Source: Nematostella vectensis (Eukaryota; Cnidaria; Anthozoa; Actiniaria; Edwardsiidae). Taken from it: a stretch of 64,000 bases of DNA. A program made the position numbers and the translations under genes. The notes beneath the pieces are model-generated. The model saw only the letters and a program-made list of their open reading frames with translations. It was not told where the DNA came from and did not search any database. The DNA is taken from NCBI RefSeq assembly GCF_932526225.1, contig NC_064042.1:15990751-16054750 (forward strand), given 5' to 3'. Of this stretch, positions 1-26,191 are shown piece by piece (the first letter of the stretch is position 1; every line of letters begins with the position of its first letter).

Positions 1-345
1 AAGGATTAGAGGATGGGACACAAGGGTTAGAGGATGAGACACAAGGATTAGAGGATGGGACACAAGGGTTAGAGGATGGGACACAAGGATTAGAGGATGG
101 GACACAAGGGTTAGAGGATGGGACACAAGGATTAGAGGATGGGACACAAGGATTAGAGGATGGGACACAAGGGTTAGAGGATGAGACACAAGGATTAGAG
201 GATTGGACACAAGGGTTAGAGGATGGGACACAAGGGTTAGAGGATGGGACACAAGGGTTAGAGGATGGGACACAAGGATTAGAGGATGGGACATAAGGAT
301 TAGAGGATGGGACACAAGGATTAGAGGATGGGACACAAGGGTTAT
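1..345. repeat. 21-bp minisatellite
   Basis: Tandem repeat of a 21-bp unit with core TTAGAGGATGGGACACAAGG; copies differ mainly at the 'ggg/gga' step before TTAG. The unit is a multiple of three, so one frame stays open and reads as a heptapeptide repeat (DTRVRGW). That is a by-product of the period and not evidence of a gene. The array runs off the left edge of the window. Confidence 0.95.
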
Positions 346-850
346 TTCAGAAGATACCTCGTACGAGATTCAGGGACTATTACACTGATGGAGAGGGCAT
401 GGGACACAAGGATTATTACAAAAGATACTTCGTATGAGATTCAGGGACTATTACACCAATGAAGAGAGCATTACACAAGGATTATTACAGAAGATACCTC
501 GTATGAGATTCAGGGACTATTACACCAATGAAGAGAGCATTACACAAGGATTATTACAGAAGATACCTCATATGAGATTCAGGGACTATTGCACCAATGG
601 AGAGAGCATGGAACACAAAGATTATTACAAAAGATACTTCGTATGAGATTCAGGGACTATTACACCAATGGAGAGGGCATGGGACACAAGGATTATTACA
701 AAAGATACTTCGTATGAGATTCAGGGACTATTACACCGATGGGGGGAGGATGGGACACGAGGATTATTACAGAAGATACCTTGTATGAGATTCAGGGACT
801 ATTACACCAATGGAGAGGGCATGGGACAGAACGACTATTACAACAATGGA
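346..850. repeat. 69-bp minisatellite
   Basis: About seven copies of a 69-bp unit containing 'gagattcagggactattaca' and 'cacaaggattattaca'. It follows the 21-bp array directly and shares its 'gggacacaagga' core, so the two arrays probably derive from one another. A 23-residue repeat frame is open on the plus strand because 69 is divisible by three; I do not call it a gene. Confidence 0.9.
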
Positions 851-1475
851 CCAGACAGAACAGCACACCAAACGAGATACAGGGACTATAACACCAAAGT
901 ACTAAAGTAACATCTCACCCAACCAGATACTGGAACCAATGTACTGAAGTAACATCACACCAAACGAGATACAGGGACTATTAGACCAAAGTACTAAAGT
1001 AACATCACACCGAACCAGATACCGGAACCAATGTACTGAAGTAACATCACACCAAACCAGATACAGGGACTATTAGACCAAAGTACTAAAGTAACATCTC
1101 ACCCAACCAGATACTGGAACCAATGTACTGAAGTAACATCACACCAAACGAGATACAGGGACTATTAGACCAAAGTACTAAAGTAACATCACACCGAACC
1201 AGATACCGGAACCAATGTACTGAAGTAACATCACACCAAACCAGATACAGGGACTATTAGACCAAAGTACTAAAGTAACATCACACCGAACCAGATACTG
1301 GAACCAATGTACTGAAGTAACATCACACCGAACCAGATACCGGAACCAAAGTACTAAAGTAACATCACACCGAACCAGATACCGGAACCAATGTACTGAA
1401 GTAACATCACACCGAACCAGATACCGGAACCAATGTACTGAAGTTACATCACACCGAACGAGATACAGGGACTGT
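851..1475. repeat. ~92-bp composite minisatellite
   Basis: Alternating half-units of about 42-50 bp, one with 'ggaaccaatgtactgaagta' and one with 'gaccaaagtactaaagtaac', both followed by 'acatcacaccgaaccagata' or a variant. The 'agatacagggacta' segment links it to the preceding 69-bp array. It ends about 100 bp beyond the stop codon of the importin alpha gene (minus strand), so it lies in that gene's 3' UTR or just downstream. Confidence 0.88.
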
Positions 1476-1577
1476 AGTAGCAGTTTACCAAAGGAACACA
1501 ATGATAAACGAGATATAGGGACTAGAATAAAGGTGCTAGGGAATGAGAACTCAGTCAAATTCGTTGTATTGTGATCA

Positions 1578-16670
<15,093 letters not shown>

Positions 16671-17762
16671 TGTCTTGGACCGAATTTAATAAGAAATCTG
16701 AATGAATAAAATGTAAAATTCCACCCGGCTAAAAATCTGACGATACGTTCACCTCCAAAAGCTAGCTCTCGCGCCGGTTGTACAAGGCATGCGCTTTTTG
16801 GGAAACCGCTGCTCAAGGCTCAATCGAATGCGTCAGATTGCGCAACGGAAGTGATGGTAAAAATGATGGGGGATAAGTATGCGGGCGTAGAGAAAAATAT
16901 CGACCGTAAGATGAGCGATGGCTGACGATACATGTGGGGGGGAAGGGGGAGGGTATTTGAGCACACCCCTATTTACATCTCTCCTGACGACTGTCAAAAA
17001 ACATCCCCCAGTAAATGCTTTGTTTAGGAAGACAAAGTTCTTCATCGTCTGTAATTTGCCGGGAGGCCTGTGGTCTAGCAATCAGCCTCGTTACCAAGAA
17101 GACATGCAGAGACTGGTACCGACTTTGAAACATCCCGCCATTTTCCTCAGCAGTTTTTGCTCGTGTTCAGTAGGGTAGTTCACGGTTTTGATGGTGAAAA
17201 CCTTGAATTACGTTTTAAAATGTTTTTCTTGTACTACAGAAAACGTTGTTTGCACGTCGTTAAAGGAGAAATTTCTCCAAGAATGGGGCAAGACCATGGT
17301 GGAGGTGTGAGTATAAACTTTGCCTGAAACGCGACTTTGCTCTATGACATTTTGCACTTCAAAAGTTATTTAAAAGCCTTTTTTTGTACCACAGAATAAA
17401 AGGATCTACACGTTAAAGGATGAATGTGTTCAAATATTGGCTTGTAGAAAGGTCGTTGGACTTATTCTGTGAGTATTCACTTCGGTTAAAACGCGACTAT
17501 GTTCTCTGAAGCTTTCCTCTTCACATGGAAAGCTCAATGTCAAACAAAGCTCATTATTTCTCTATCACTTGTCACTTGTTTTGTCGTCATCTGTATTGGT
17601 TTCCAATTATCATATAAAGCAAATATTGTTCTTCCGATGTCAAGCATCATTGTAATCATTTTCGCTGGGAACCTACTTGCGCTAAAATGTAGTGTCTACT
17701 TTGTAATTTCAAGCTACAAAGCCATACCACAAGAAGTACAATTATAAACAAATAACCTACCC
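16671..17762. other. Upstream region of importin alpha; possible divergent promoter
   Basis: The importin ATG is at 16670. Upstream I see no TATA box. Around 17265 there is a short plus-strand reading MGQDHGGG followed by a donor-like gtgagt at 17306; it could be a tiny first exon of a divergent gene, but no second exon could be matched. A hydrophobic 82-codon frame at 17499-17747 has no recognisable features. No firm gene is supported here. Confidence 0.3.
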
Positions 17763-18102
17763 TCGCATAAACAAGAACTTTTTCCGTGGACACAGGCTTC
17801 AAATGCAAAGTATTTACCCATCCAACACAAAGAAATTGTAGGAGTCCATGGACTTCCAGTTGGACATTTTATTGCCAGTTGCCCAAGACGTACGAAACAC
17901 AAGGTAGTTGGCAATATCAGGATAATCTATGCTCGGTAAAACCAACTTATCTTCACTAAAATCAGACTTTTTCAGGACATAGGAGTCAAAATAGAATTTC
18001 CACCTTTCGCTTGTACCTATCCCTGGCTAGACCACTTAAGGTGGGAAAATATTCAGACATTTGGATCGAGTTGTTGTCTAATGAGCTGCTAGCAGATGCC
18101 AT
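17763..18102 (-). pseudogene. YqaJ/SWIM-type mobile-element protein, N-terminal fragment
   Basis: From ATG at 18102 the minus strand reads an N-terminus with 'NSIQMSEYFPTLSGLAR'. It continues in a second frame with 'FYFDSYVLKKSDFSEDKL' and 'SMDSYNFFVL', then in a third with 'GWVNTLHLKPVSTEKVLVYAR'. The spacing and the W-KS-(L/M)-(E/D)-SYN-F-GWV pattern match N-terminal parts of the multi-copy animal proteins that carry SWIM zinc-finger and YqaJ recombinase-like domains. Two frame changes (near 17996 and 17828) break it, and the later domains were not found, so it is a relic. The family name is from memory of the pattern. Confidence 0.55.
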
Positions 18103-20427
18103 TTTGAACGCTAAGTTACCTACTAAGATGGCAGCCGGTGTGACGTAAGCGAATGTGATTTTTGGTCACGTGGTTGCTAAAGAAGAATACAACTACATTT
18201 TCTTGATCAGGAGATGTCACTTGATGGTTGTTAATAATTAACTAGTTAATGTGCTATTCAAAATGGCACCCAAATAAAACAACTTTATAATAATTATTTC
18301 CCAAGCTTGCCAAATTATCATTTTTAGTTGGTAAAAATATCATCTATAAATCACCTGGTTTTCATAAAACTGCTTATTTAGGCTGTCAAAATTCTTGAAA
18401 AATCACTCATTCATACTTTCCATTCACATAAAAGTTTTCTGTCAAGTTTACCTGAAATATATCTACATTGTAACAAAGAAACAATTACAATGAATCTCAA
18501 AATATCAATCTATTATGTCCCATGGACTAGCCTTGACTAAGACAAAGACGCACCTGCACTTTAAACAGCCAGACTTAGCCTCGACCCTTTTTCCCTTCCT
18601 GTTTGGCCCAACAGAACATTCTTGGCATCTTGTTTTAGTCATTTTTCAGACTCTTGTCCACTAGTGTGCAAAAATGGCAAAGGTGAAGAGGAAGGCCGAC
18701 CCCTTTGTTACCATGTGGTAAAGTTCTGGCTGAAAAATTTGACCAGCAGATGAAAATTCCTTCTGGGTCAACATTGCAGAACCTCCTTCTCAAGTGGGCT
18801 TGTTCCACTGTATGTAACAATACCGATACACAATGTAGGAATTGACCCTACATATCAGTGTTTTCCCCAGGATTACCCACCAGAGTTGGGTCCATTGATA
18901 TTTATAAACCAACTCATTAATATTTAAATGTCATTGACAAAAAAATACAGGGTTATTATCAATCATTTTATTGTCAAACGTTTGTAAATAAGTTGTTATA
19001 TGTATATATGATATATAGTGTATTGTATAACAGGAAGAGAGAAGTTTATTTTCATTAAATTTAAAAAAGGCAATCTTGATTAAACAATTTATAAAACAAG
19101 AGCTTTGACAGGAAAAAAAATCTTTGACTCTTGAATGACAGGCTAGGCACAGCAGAGGTTATGTTCTGCTAGGCACAGCCAATGACATTTTGTTGCCTCA
19201 GTAATAGAAAAGATTTCTATGGTAACAACATACAGTGAAATGACTTCTGGCAGTGGGTCTGTTTGGATTTCTTGGGTGGTCTTTCTGTGCTTCTCATTAT
19301 AATAATTCTACTGTTTTCTTTTGATACCATCACTAAAATTAAAAATGGCTAAGGGTAATAGTAATTAACGTGCACAAATATATAGATTTGTTCATATAAT
19401 AACAATGGCTTTGTTTGTTATAAAGTAGCACATGCTGTGATTAGGCAAGTTGGAGGACGGTCATGAGTGTTGGCGACTGTATGGAAATTGAAAAGCTTGT
19501 CTAAAACTAGTCCCCAAGATGCTTGTCGCTGGGACATAGTAGTGACGTGACAAAAGCCATGTGAACTAATGAGCCATCCACCTATGACTACATGCTATAT
19601 TTTCTTCCTTGTGCTTGTTTGACTTGGTATTGCTGAAGATAGGCCTCCCATCTAGTATTGCCTGGTGCTCTGCCTTGGATGCTGAGAACCTGTTTGAAGG
19701 CATGTAGACCCCAGGTCAATAAATTTTTGCATTACATCCCATTGACCAGCTTCGCCTTGATAGGGATGTAAGTATCCAGTACCTTCTAGAAACGTCACCA
19801 AACGGTGGAGTACCTCTTGGTACTTTGGACTTTTCTGTTGCTTATTTAACATAAACATAACATAACATAAACATATGCACTCGCTTTCAGACTCTAGTCT
19901 AAATATTTCTAATTGAAATGGAATATTTCTAATTGAATATGGGCCTTAAAAAGGTGATTTATTTGTACAAGGTTGAAGTTGCCAAGCTTTTATGTCTTCT
20001 TCCATCCATTCTCACAGTCGCTCTTGTCAGATACTGCTCGGTCAACAGTGAAAATAACATTGTCAAACTTGTTATATATACCTCTACTGTATGTAAAAGA
20101 AAGAATAAAAATGACACTAGACGAGCACGGTTAGACTCTGAGACTCTAAAACTCTGAGTTACATTTAAATACAAAAAGCCCAAATTATTGTGATCGTGAA
20201 CCAGAAGAATAAATACAATACACCAAATACTAGTATTATAAAATACCATTTTTTTGTGTACTAAGTTTAATTTAGATATATTTAAACATATTTTTTAAAA
20301 ATATTTTGATGTTTTTTTTGTGGTTTTGTGTTCCTTTCCGTCCTTGTTCTTCATCTTCTTCTAATATCGTCAATGGTTTTTCAGAATACTTCACAGTATT
20401 TCTTTTGGATTGAGATCTGCCAGCTGT
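18103..20427. other. Intergenic stretch, no firm gene
   Basis: AT-rich sequence with a few weak signals. At 18530-18639 (minus) a reading with spaced cysteines (TKTRCQECSVGPNRKGKR, then GCLKCRC) resembles the cysteine-rich tail of piggyBac-derived transposases. A 68-codon minus frame at 19652-19858 is unrecognised. Neither is enough to call a gene. Confidence 0.35.
20175..20235. repeat. Short dispersed repeat, copy 1
   Basis: 'aaaagcccaaattattgtga', then 'ccagaagaataaatacaata' and 'caccaaatact' matches the sequence at 54940-55000 ('aaaagcccaaactgtcgcga', then 'ccagaacaatgaataaaata'). A third partial copy lies at about 52713-52760. It is probably a small non-autonomous element or the end of one; class unknown. 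Confidence 0.6.
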
Positions 20428-21075
20428 TTATCTCATTATTTTGGTCTTATTTGCACTGTCCCTTTTGTAACCACACCAACTATTTGGTCCATCAAGACAA
20501 TAGTCATGAACTACCTTGTCATTAGGAGCGCAGCGAAAAAGGGTAGCATAAATAGCTTTGTTCATTCCTTTCAGGTAATCAAGGTTTGATCGTATGGCAG
20601 TGCCATTATAGTTTTGCAGTTTGTCTATAATGGCATCAGTCAATTTCCACTTTCATCCAGTTCCTGCATTTGCATTTTGCAATTTCTGTAGTGCTGGTCT
20701 CTTTTTAACATGTCCGATGCATTCTTTTTTTCTCTACAACTACATTGTCATTTTCATACATGTGTTCAACTTCAGTATGGCTCTTAGAATCATGATCAGC
20801 ATAAAGTTCAGAGTATCTGAGCTTGTGTTTATCAATGGAACAGCTGGATAGGCAGCTAGCTCCAACCGACTCCATGCCAGGGGCAGGCCAATGGTAGTTG
20901 GCATTCCATTTGAAGCTGTGCTCAGTGTCCAAGACTTTTCAATTATCCATGAAAATGATTGTGACACATCTATTTTTTTTAGCAAAACCCTCTTTTTTGC
21001 CATGTACCATCACATTACACTCCACTTCTTTCAATATCATCTACTGCTTTCTTCATTGTTTCATGAGCAATAGTT
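20428..21075 (-). pseudogene. Mutator-like transposase domain remnant
   Basis: Minus-strand readings in several frames follow the order of the animal Mutator-like transposase domain: HETMKKAVDDIERSGV, CDGTWQKRGFAKKN, a middle block with RYSELYADHDSKSH, then IDKLQNYNGTAIRSN and DYCLDGPNSWCGYKRD. The DGTWQKRGF, Y-D-DSKS and DSWC-Y-R blocks are hallmarks of that family. In-frame stops (after ERSGV, and in the MDN*KVLD segment) and frame changes show that it is dead. Terminal inverted repeats were not found. Confidence 0.75.
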
Positions 21076-22326
21076 TTGTTATGCTTACTAATAGTTTTTG
21101 TCATATGCTTATGCTGTTGGATGTTGCGGCATGTTAATCAAGGTACAAAACCTTTTTGTGGCCCTTACCAAACGATCCCATGGAATATACAATGCGCCTG
21201 TTTACTAAATAACTCTTCGTTTGCTTTTTTGAAGTGACAAACTCTGTTTTCTGGACACAACAGCCTTAGACTGGAAGCACAGCCTTTCCTTTGAAGTTGA
21301 TTTTCCAGAAACGTTAGACTGAAATCGGCTCATTCACTGCAGCGAAGAGAAGGCAATATCTCAATGAGCATTTTCATATCAACGAGCCTTTATCCAATGT
21401 TAAAAGGTTTCCCTAAGTGTTCTTTGTAAGATGTAGACAATTTTGGGACGTCTATAGATAGTTTTCTAGATGAAACAGATGACAGATGTTGTTGAAAACT
21501 CGTTCCATTCAAGAACAATAATTATTCTACCTTTTATTCAGCATCTCTAAAAAATGAAGCTGACTTACAGCATTGGGATACATAACAAGATATACAATTA
21601 CGATGTAGCATTTTGCTACACCGTACTCTACTGAATGTTACACATGAATCCATGAATTTGACAAGAGCATTGTGGCAAAAGCAATACTGGATCACGATCA
21701 TCGTAGCTGATTCAATTTTTGGTTTACTCTATGGACCTAACGCAATGTTCAGTGGTCCATAAAATATGTAATAGGCGATTCATCAAGAACAGGTTTATTT
21801 TATTTAAAATTTATCATTCAAATTAAGTTAGATATGTTTAAAATCTAAATATAGAACATTAAAGAAAACAGTCACATGTATCTAAATTTCTAAATACTCA
21901 TAAATATAAAAGTCTAACTGACATCACCAGATAAGACTTCAGTATTTTCAAAACCGCAGAACCCTCAAAATAATCTCAATTATAGATGTCCAAAATATGT
22001 ATTATTACAATTTAGAACCTTTATACATTCAAGTGTTTTGGCTTAAAAGAGTCCCACCTTTGTGTGACTGTCACCTTGAATAAATGTAAAATTCTTATGT
22101 AATGGACATAATCCCTTGTGTCTGACGCCATTTATATAATTTTAAAGTTCCACGTCTAACCATTTTCATTAAAGCATGTTTTAAATCATAGTACATTTTT
22201 CAAGTAATTGTCTGTTAATATATAACTTTGAAAACAACAAAAACGTGCTTCCAAATATTAACAGTTTTCATACATTATGAAATCAGAATTTGTATGCCAT
22301 CACATGTTCTAGGCCAACGTATAATG
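21076..22326. other. Intergenic AT-rich stretch
   Basis: Nothing recognisable. It could include decayed 5' parts of the Mutator-like element at 20428-21075, whose upstream coding direction points here, but I found no conserved motif. Confidence 0.4.
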
Positions 22327-22857
22327 CTAAGAAAGGAAAGAAATAACTATCTTAACTGTCATTCCAGATGTTTTGGCTTTTGGTTGATGTTGAAGAAACA
22401 TCAAACTCGCAAAAATCAAACTAGCAAACAAATACAACCACCAGGCCAAATAACCATAACCAAAGTGTTGTGGGTCTTCTTTACGAAGCCACACATTTGA
22501 TATGAAGTTGTGCTTGAGAACAACTTCCCATCTATTTAATAGACTTTCATGTTTGGCATACTGTTGCAGCCTTACATGCTTTGCCTCGTGGCCTTGTATG
22601 CTGTTGATGCCAAGGCCAACTTGAAAACGGTCGAAGAGAAGTTTGGAATGATATGGCACGACACAACCTACTGTCCAAACTGTGGTGTAAACTTTGTTCA
22701 GTAATGCAGAAACAACATTAAAGAACCTTTGGCAGTAGCCCTGAAGTAAGGTTAAGTGACCTTCCTTAATTGTGACGCGAGAAAAAAGACATACAGCACC
22801 TCTAAGCTGTAAAGCAGCGTAAGCGATAGAGTAAATTCTCCCTTTATCTTGAGGCAA
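22327..22857 (-). CDS. Mobile-element-associated hypothetical protein
   Basis: A 176-codon frame, open without interruption. The core 'VVPYHSKLLFDRFQVGLG', followed by INSIQGHEAKHVRLQQYAK and RWEVVLKHNFISNVWLR, matches a multi-copy animal (cnidarian) protein of unknown function that I associate with transposable elements. The C-terminal 30 residues are hydrophobic (LAWWLYLFASLIFASLMFL) and may be read-through of non-coding sequence. No start context could be verified, and the N-terminus is probably missing. Function unknown. Confidence 0.5.
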   Translation of the reverse strand: MPQDKGRIYSIAYAALQLRGAVCLFSRVTIKEGHLTLLQGYCQRFFNVVSALLNKVYTTVWTVGCVVPYHSKLLFDRFQVGLGINSIQGHEAKHVRLQQYAKHESLLNRWEVVLKHNFISNVWLRKEDPQHFGYGYLAWWLYLFASLIFASLMFLQHQPKAKTSGMTVKIVISFLS

Positions 22858-22938
22858 ATCACTCTCTCAAATGCACTTTTTTGTAGTCTTCCAGCACAAA
22901 GCTTCTCTTTAAGGGCGAAGAGAAACTTAGCTAAACAT

Positions 22939-23400
22939 TCATTCTCTGGGATCTACATGTTTCATGTAAAAGCTCACAAGATCCTGGGTTGAAAGACCAC
23001 TCTTTCTCAAGACCCGTAGGCCATACAGACGTTTAACCGCCTTGTTGTAGATGGAGTCGCAGTGGATGTTCCAAGTAAGATCGTTTGCGATGTGGACCCC
23101 TAGCAACTTATGTGTCGAGACTTGTTCAATTACAGATCCTCCGATCATCCGAGGTCGTAAGGCTACCGAATTGTATTTCAAGGAGTTAACCACCATCTCC
23201 TTAAATTTCTTCAGATTTAGTTTGATATTGAGCTTGTCTGCATACAAGTTGATGTCGGAAGCAATTAGTGGTAGGTAACTAGGAGAGTTCTTTGGAATTA
23301 ACTCAAGAATAGTTGCGTCATCCACGTATTTCAATCTAGTGCTCCAATCCTGTGCCAGCTGGTTCACAAGTACCACAAACAACAGTGGGGCTAGCCCCAC
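22939..23400 (-). pseudogene. Non-LTR retrotransposon reverse transcriptase, 3' fragment
   Basis: Begins in the RT palm (GLAPLLFVVLVNQL, equivalent to the G-P-LF-LYIND block) and includes the catalytic YVDD motif (LKYVDDATILEL). The thumb follows with MKLN-like 'IKLNLKKFKEM' and HKLLGVHIANDLTWN. The fragment is 5' truncated exactly at a perfect GC-rich hairpin (23397-23423). Jockey/CR1-like grouping is an inference. Confidence 0.8.
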
Positions 23401-23423
23401 GAGGGGGGTATCCCCCCTCGTGG
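23397..23423. repeat. Perfect 12-bp hairpin at the RT truncation point
   Basis: CCACGAGGGGGG (23397-23408), loop TAT, CCCCCCTCGTGG (23412-23423). The arms are perfect and very GC-rich in an AT-rich neighbourhood, and they sit where the RT reading frame stops matching. Confidence 0.85.
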
Positions 23424-23448
23424 AGATATCGAGGATGAGAGTTGACCA

Positions 23449-23787
23449 TCAATCCGCACTCTCTGGTGACGATCTAAAAGAAAGCCTAGCCTTAGCATAG
23501 GGAAGTGTTTTAGGTATTCGTACACCTTTCATAACTTCATAGGATGTTCTACCCTTGTTAGCTTCATTATATGACATAGTTGAATTGATACTCATACCCT
23601 TATACTGTTCTTTGCTTAACAAGCCCTTGCCTGTATAGAGACATTTTAGGCTTCTTACATGGTTGCCCTTACTCTGCTCAAAGTTGTTAACCTGAGGTTT
23701 TGTAATTTTAGGCAGTACTTTCTTTGAGTTGCTCATAAATGCATGAGATGTAAGATGAAGGTGCCTCAAACACCTCAGAATTTTCAT
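23449..23787 (-). CDS. Unrecognised 112-codon frame near RT fragment
   Basis: Open frame with a basic, Ser/Lys-rich composition (GKGLLSKEQYKGMSINSTM, then SYEVMKGVRIPKTLPYAKAR). It resembles C-terminal pieces of element-encoded proteins but I cannot name a family. It lies upstream (in minus direction) of the RT fragment and could be part of the same relic. It may be spurious. Confidence 0.25.
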   Translation of the reverse strand: MKILRCLRHLHLTSHAFMSNSKKVLPKITKPQVNNFEQSKGNHVRSLKCLYTGKGLLSKEQYKGMSINSTMSYNEANKGRTSYEVMKGVRIPKTLPYAKARLSFRSSPESAD

Positions 23788-24369
23788 TACTGACTTCTGA
23801 TTGGTTTCACTGCCTCCACTTCCTTTTTATTTTAAGTGTTGTTTCTGGTGCAAGCTGCTTCCTACCACCTTTCTCTGCTACAGATGAATCTTTCTGCCTG
23901 ACTTTGATCTCATCGGGCTGTAATTAACAACACGATTTTTGATCAACAATCCTGAGAGGCATAAGGCATAATTTCCAGAACTAATATAACAATATAATTG
24001 ATGTAAATTTATATAATTGATTAAATCTTAAAAAAAACTGAAAGGATTACATTTTATTAATTCTCCTTAGCCTCAAAGCTATGTTAAAAAAATTTAAATT
24101 TGTTATATATTTATATATATATCGAAACTTTTCTTTTTGACCTTGTTTTGGAGAGAGGATAACTTCTTCTGTTCTTTAGATAATTCCCTTGCAACAGCAT
24201 CTTTCTGTTATTGATAAAAAAGAGTGAACAATTTAAATAATAATAATGTAACGTAAAAGTCTACTTTTTCCGTTCTACAAACTCACATGGGAAAATCCCC
24301 CCCCACAATGCATTTCAAACGGGTCGATCCAGGGGCGCGCGGCCGAAATCGCCACAGGTGGCCCCTACA
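23788..24369. other. Probable remains of the gypsy 3' LTR and flank
   Basis: On the minus strand a purine run GGCGGGGAG (around 24373-24380) looks like a polypurine tract, followed by 'tatgtaggggccacctgtgg', a plausible LTR start. The LTR end could not be fixed because no second LTR is present for comparison. The remainder is AT-rich and featureless. Confidence 0.4.
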
Positions 24370-24837
24370 TACTCCCCGCCAAAAAATAATTGGCGTCCCG
24401 ACAATATCAGTTACAATAACATTAACAATACTAATAAAATCTTAACTATCGCGACCAGAGGAGCTAATTTCCTCAGCTATGCATAATACAGCTTGATAAA
24501 GAGTGATCAGCTCTTACAAAAGCTTAGTACACCGTCTTTGATAAACTTGATAAAGTTAATATCGCGACTTTGGGAAGAAAAAATGTTCTTAACTAACAAA
24601 CATAAAGTTCTTGCTGGCTGCCCCGTAACCTTTTTTACCCTCCTATTCGCCTTGGGTTTATTCCGTTTGTTGCTTACGCCACGCACAACTTTAATAATTG
24701 TAACACTTGACAAATAATGATAACACCTGTTAATTTCCTTGCAATCTCTAACGTTACTTTCAACCGTAGCTTTCATCCGTAACTTTCATCTTGTAAATGG
24801 ACTTCATGAAGTGTTGCTCCCAGTTTTATTTGACGAG

Positions 24838-25344
24838 TTAGTATACAAATGGTGCACTGGGGTAGTAGTGCGTTACTCCCCAGGGGGTCTGTAACGCAAA
24901 GACCCCTACATCACCGTTACCAAACCCACCCGCACGCGTGGTTGGTACGGCAGACGACTGCGAGTTAATTGCCCAATACCTGTACGGGTAACTTCCTGAG
25001 TGACCGTACTGCTGTGGTTCAGTACGAGTATAATCAGGTTGTAACGTGCAGACTCCCGTTCCGACACGTTGATATGTTAGCTGTCCAACCTCATAGTACG
25101 TCAACCTAACTGGAGGATTGTGCTTCCACTGCGGTCCCTCGGTTCTATCTCCCTTACTTTCACTCTGACTCTCTTCCTCTTCTTCACTGGCACAATCTAG
25201 GGGAGCCACGTCTTCTGTCGCAGAGTCTGATGGCTCACCATCACGGATGTCATCATCCGTCTGTGGGATGTCTCCTACGATTTGCCATGTCGCATGTTCA
25301 TCTTCTTCGGAAGAGGCGGTTTCTTCAACGTTAGATGGCCGCAT
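24838..25344 (-). pseudogene. gypsy polyprotein acidic C-terminal tail
   Basis: Ser/Asp/Glu-rich tail (DCASEEEEESQSESKGD) followed by a Tyr/Pro-rich end with PPVRLTYYEVGQLTYQRVG. Such PP-R-L-T-Y tails follow integrase in several animal gypsy elements. It is one frame change away from the GPY-like region and is the last coding part before the polypurine tract. Confidence 0.6.
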
Positions 25345-25373
25345 CGCTCAATGTGGGTTCCTGGTCTTCTTCG

Positions 25374-25745
25374 TCAAAGTGCATCGTTTCCGACTTGGGG
25401 GATCTTGTGACAAGTCGATTGCGTCGCATGGAAACAACAGATTACGATGAAGCACCCTCTCTGTTCCTCCTCTGGTTTGACTCGGTAGACAGGGCTGTCG
25501 TTTCCGTGTCTTTCAGTTACAACATATACCTTATCCTCCCAGTAGGCACGGAGCTTGCCAGGCCCTCCTCTTTCCTTGTGATTTCGCACCAGTACTTGGT
25601 CACCGGGGTGAAGGACAGCGCCGGATACTCGCTTGTCGTACTTAACTTTATTCCGTCCTGCTGCATTGTCATATACTTCCTTCATTTCATCCCTCCACTT
25701 CCGAGCATATTCTGTGTAGCTTTCTATGTTCTTGTCAGGGTTCAA
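25374..25745 (-). pseudogene. gypsy integrase C-terminal (GPY-like) region
   Basis: ARKWRDEMKEVYDNAAGRN, HPGDQVLVRNHKERGGPGKL and VYVVTERHGNDSPVYRVKPE are the chromatin-binding-like C-terminal region of gypsy integrases. It joins the core after another frame change near 25745. The first listed residue need not be a real start. Confidence 0.8.
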
Positions 25746-26191
25746 GTCAAAGAGCAGATCAATGGGTCACCGTGGTGCTCTGCCAAAAAGCAAAAAGTAT
25801 GGACTATACCCAGTGGCCTCGTGTCTGTGCAGTTATAGGCGTAGATCATCTTGTTCAGGGACTCATCCCACTTTGACTTCCTTGTTTCTGGGAGTGTCTT
25901 CAGCATCGACAGGAGTGTCCTGTTCATCCTTTCCACCTTGCCATTGCCCATCGGGTGATAAGGTGTCGTACGGAATTTGGAAACTCCACTGATATTGTGT
26001 AATTGGTGAAACACGTTGTTTTCGAATTCCCTGCCCTGATCGTGATGAATTCTGGATGAAAACCCGAACCGAGGTATGAAATCATCATAGATCTTCCTCC
26101 CCACCGTCTGGGCCGACTTGTTTCTTGTTTGGGTAGGCCTGACAGAATATTGTGAAGTGGTCCACGACAAGCAAGATGTACTCATTTCCAC
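25742..26191 (-). pseudogene. gypsy integrase catalytic core, second half
   Basis: Carries the second catalytic Asp (RIHHDQGREFEN) and the Glu (GNGKVERMNRTLLS), completing a DDE triad split over two frames. It also has the GFSSRIHHDQG and TTPYHPMGNGKVER blocks typical of Ty3/gypsy and retroviral integrases. It overlaps the previous frame by about 100 bp, the frameshift lying near 26120. Confidence 0.88.

Noticed and set aside
203-910. Repeat proteins with DTRVRGW or 23-residue units
   Set aside because: The frames are open only because 21 and 69 are multiples of three; no start context or non-repeat domain.
1178-1558. 126-codon minus-strand frame with LVRCDVTSVHWFRY repeats
   Set aside because: Pure translation of the ~92-bp minisatellite beyond the importin stop codon.
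17499-17747. 82-codon hydrophobic frame as a membrane protein
   Set aside because: Low-complexity hydrophobic translation of AT-rich DNA, no homology and no promoter.
25335-25838. 167-codon plus-strand frame
   Set aside because: Antisense of the gypsy integrase C-terminal region.
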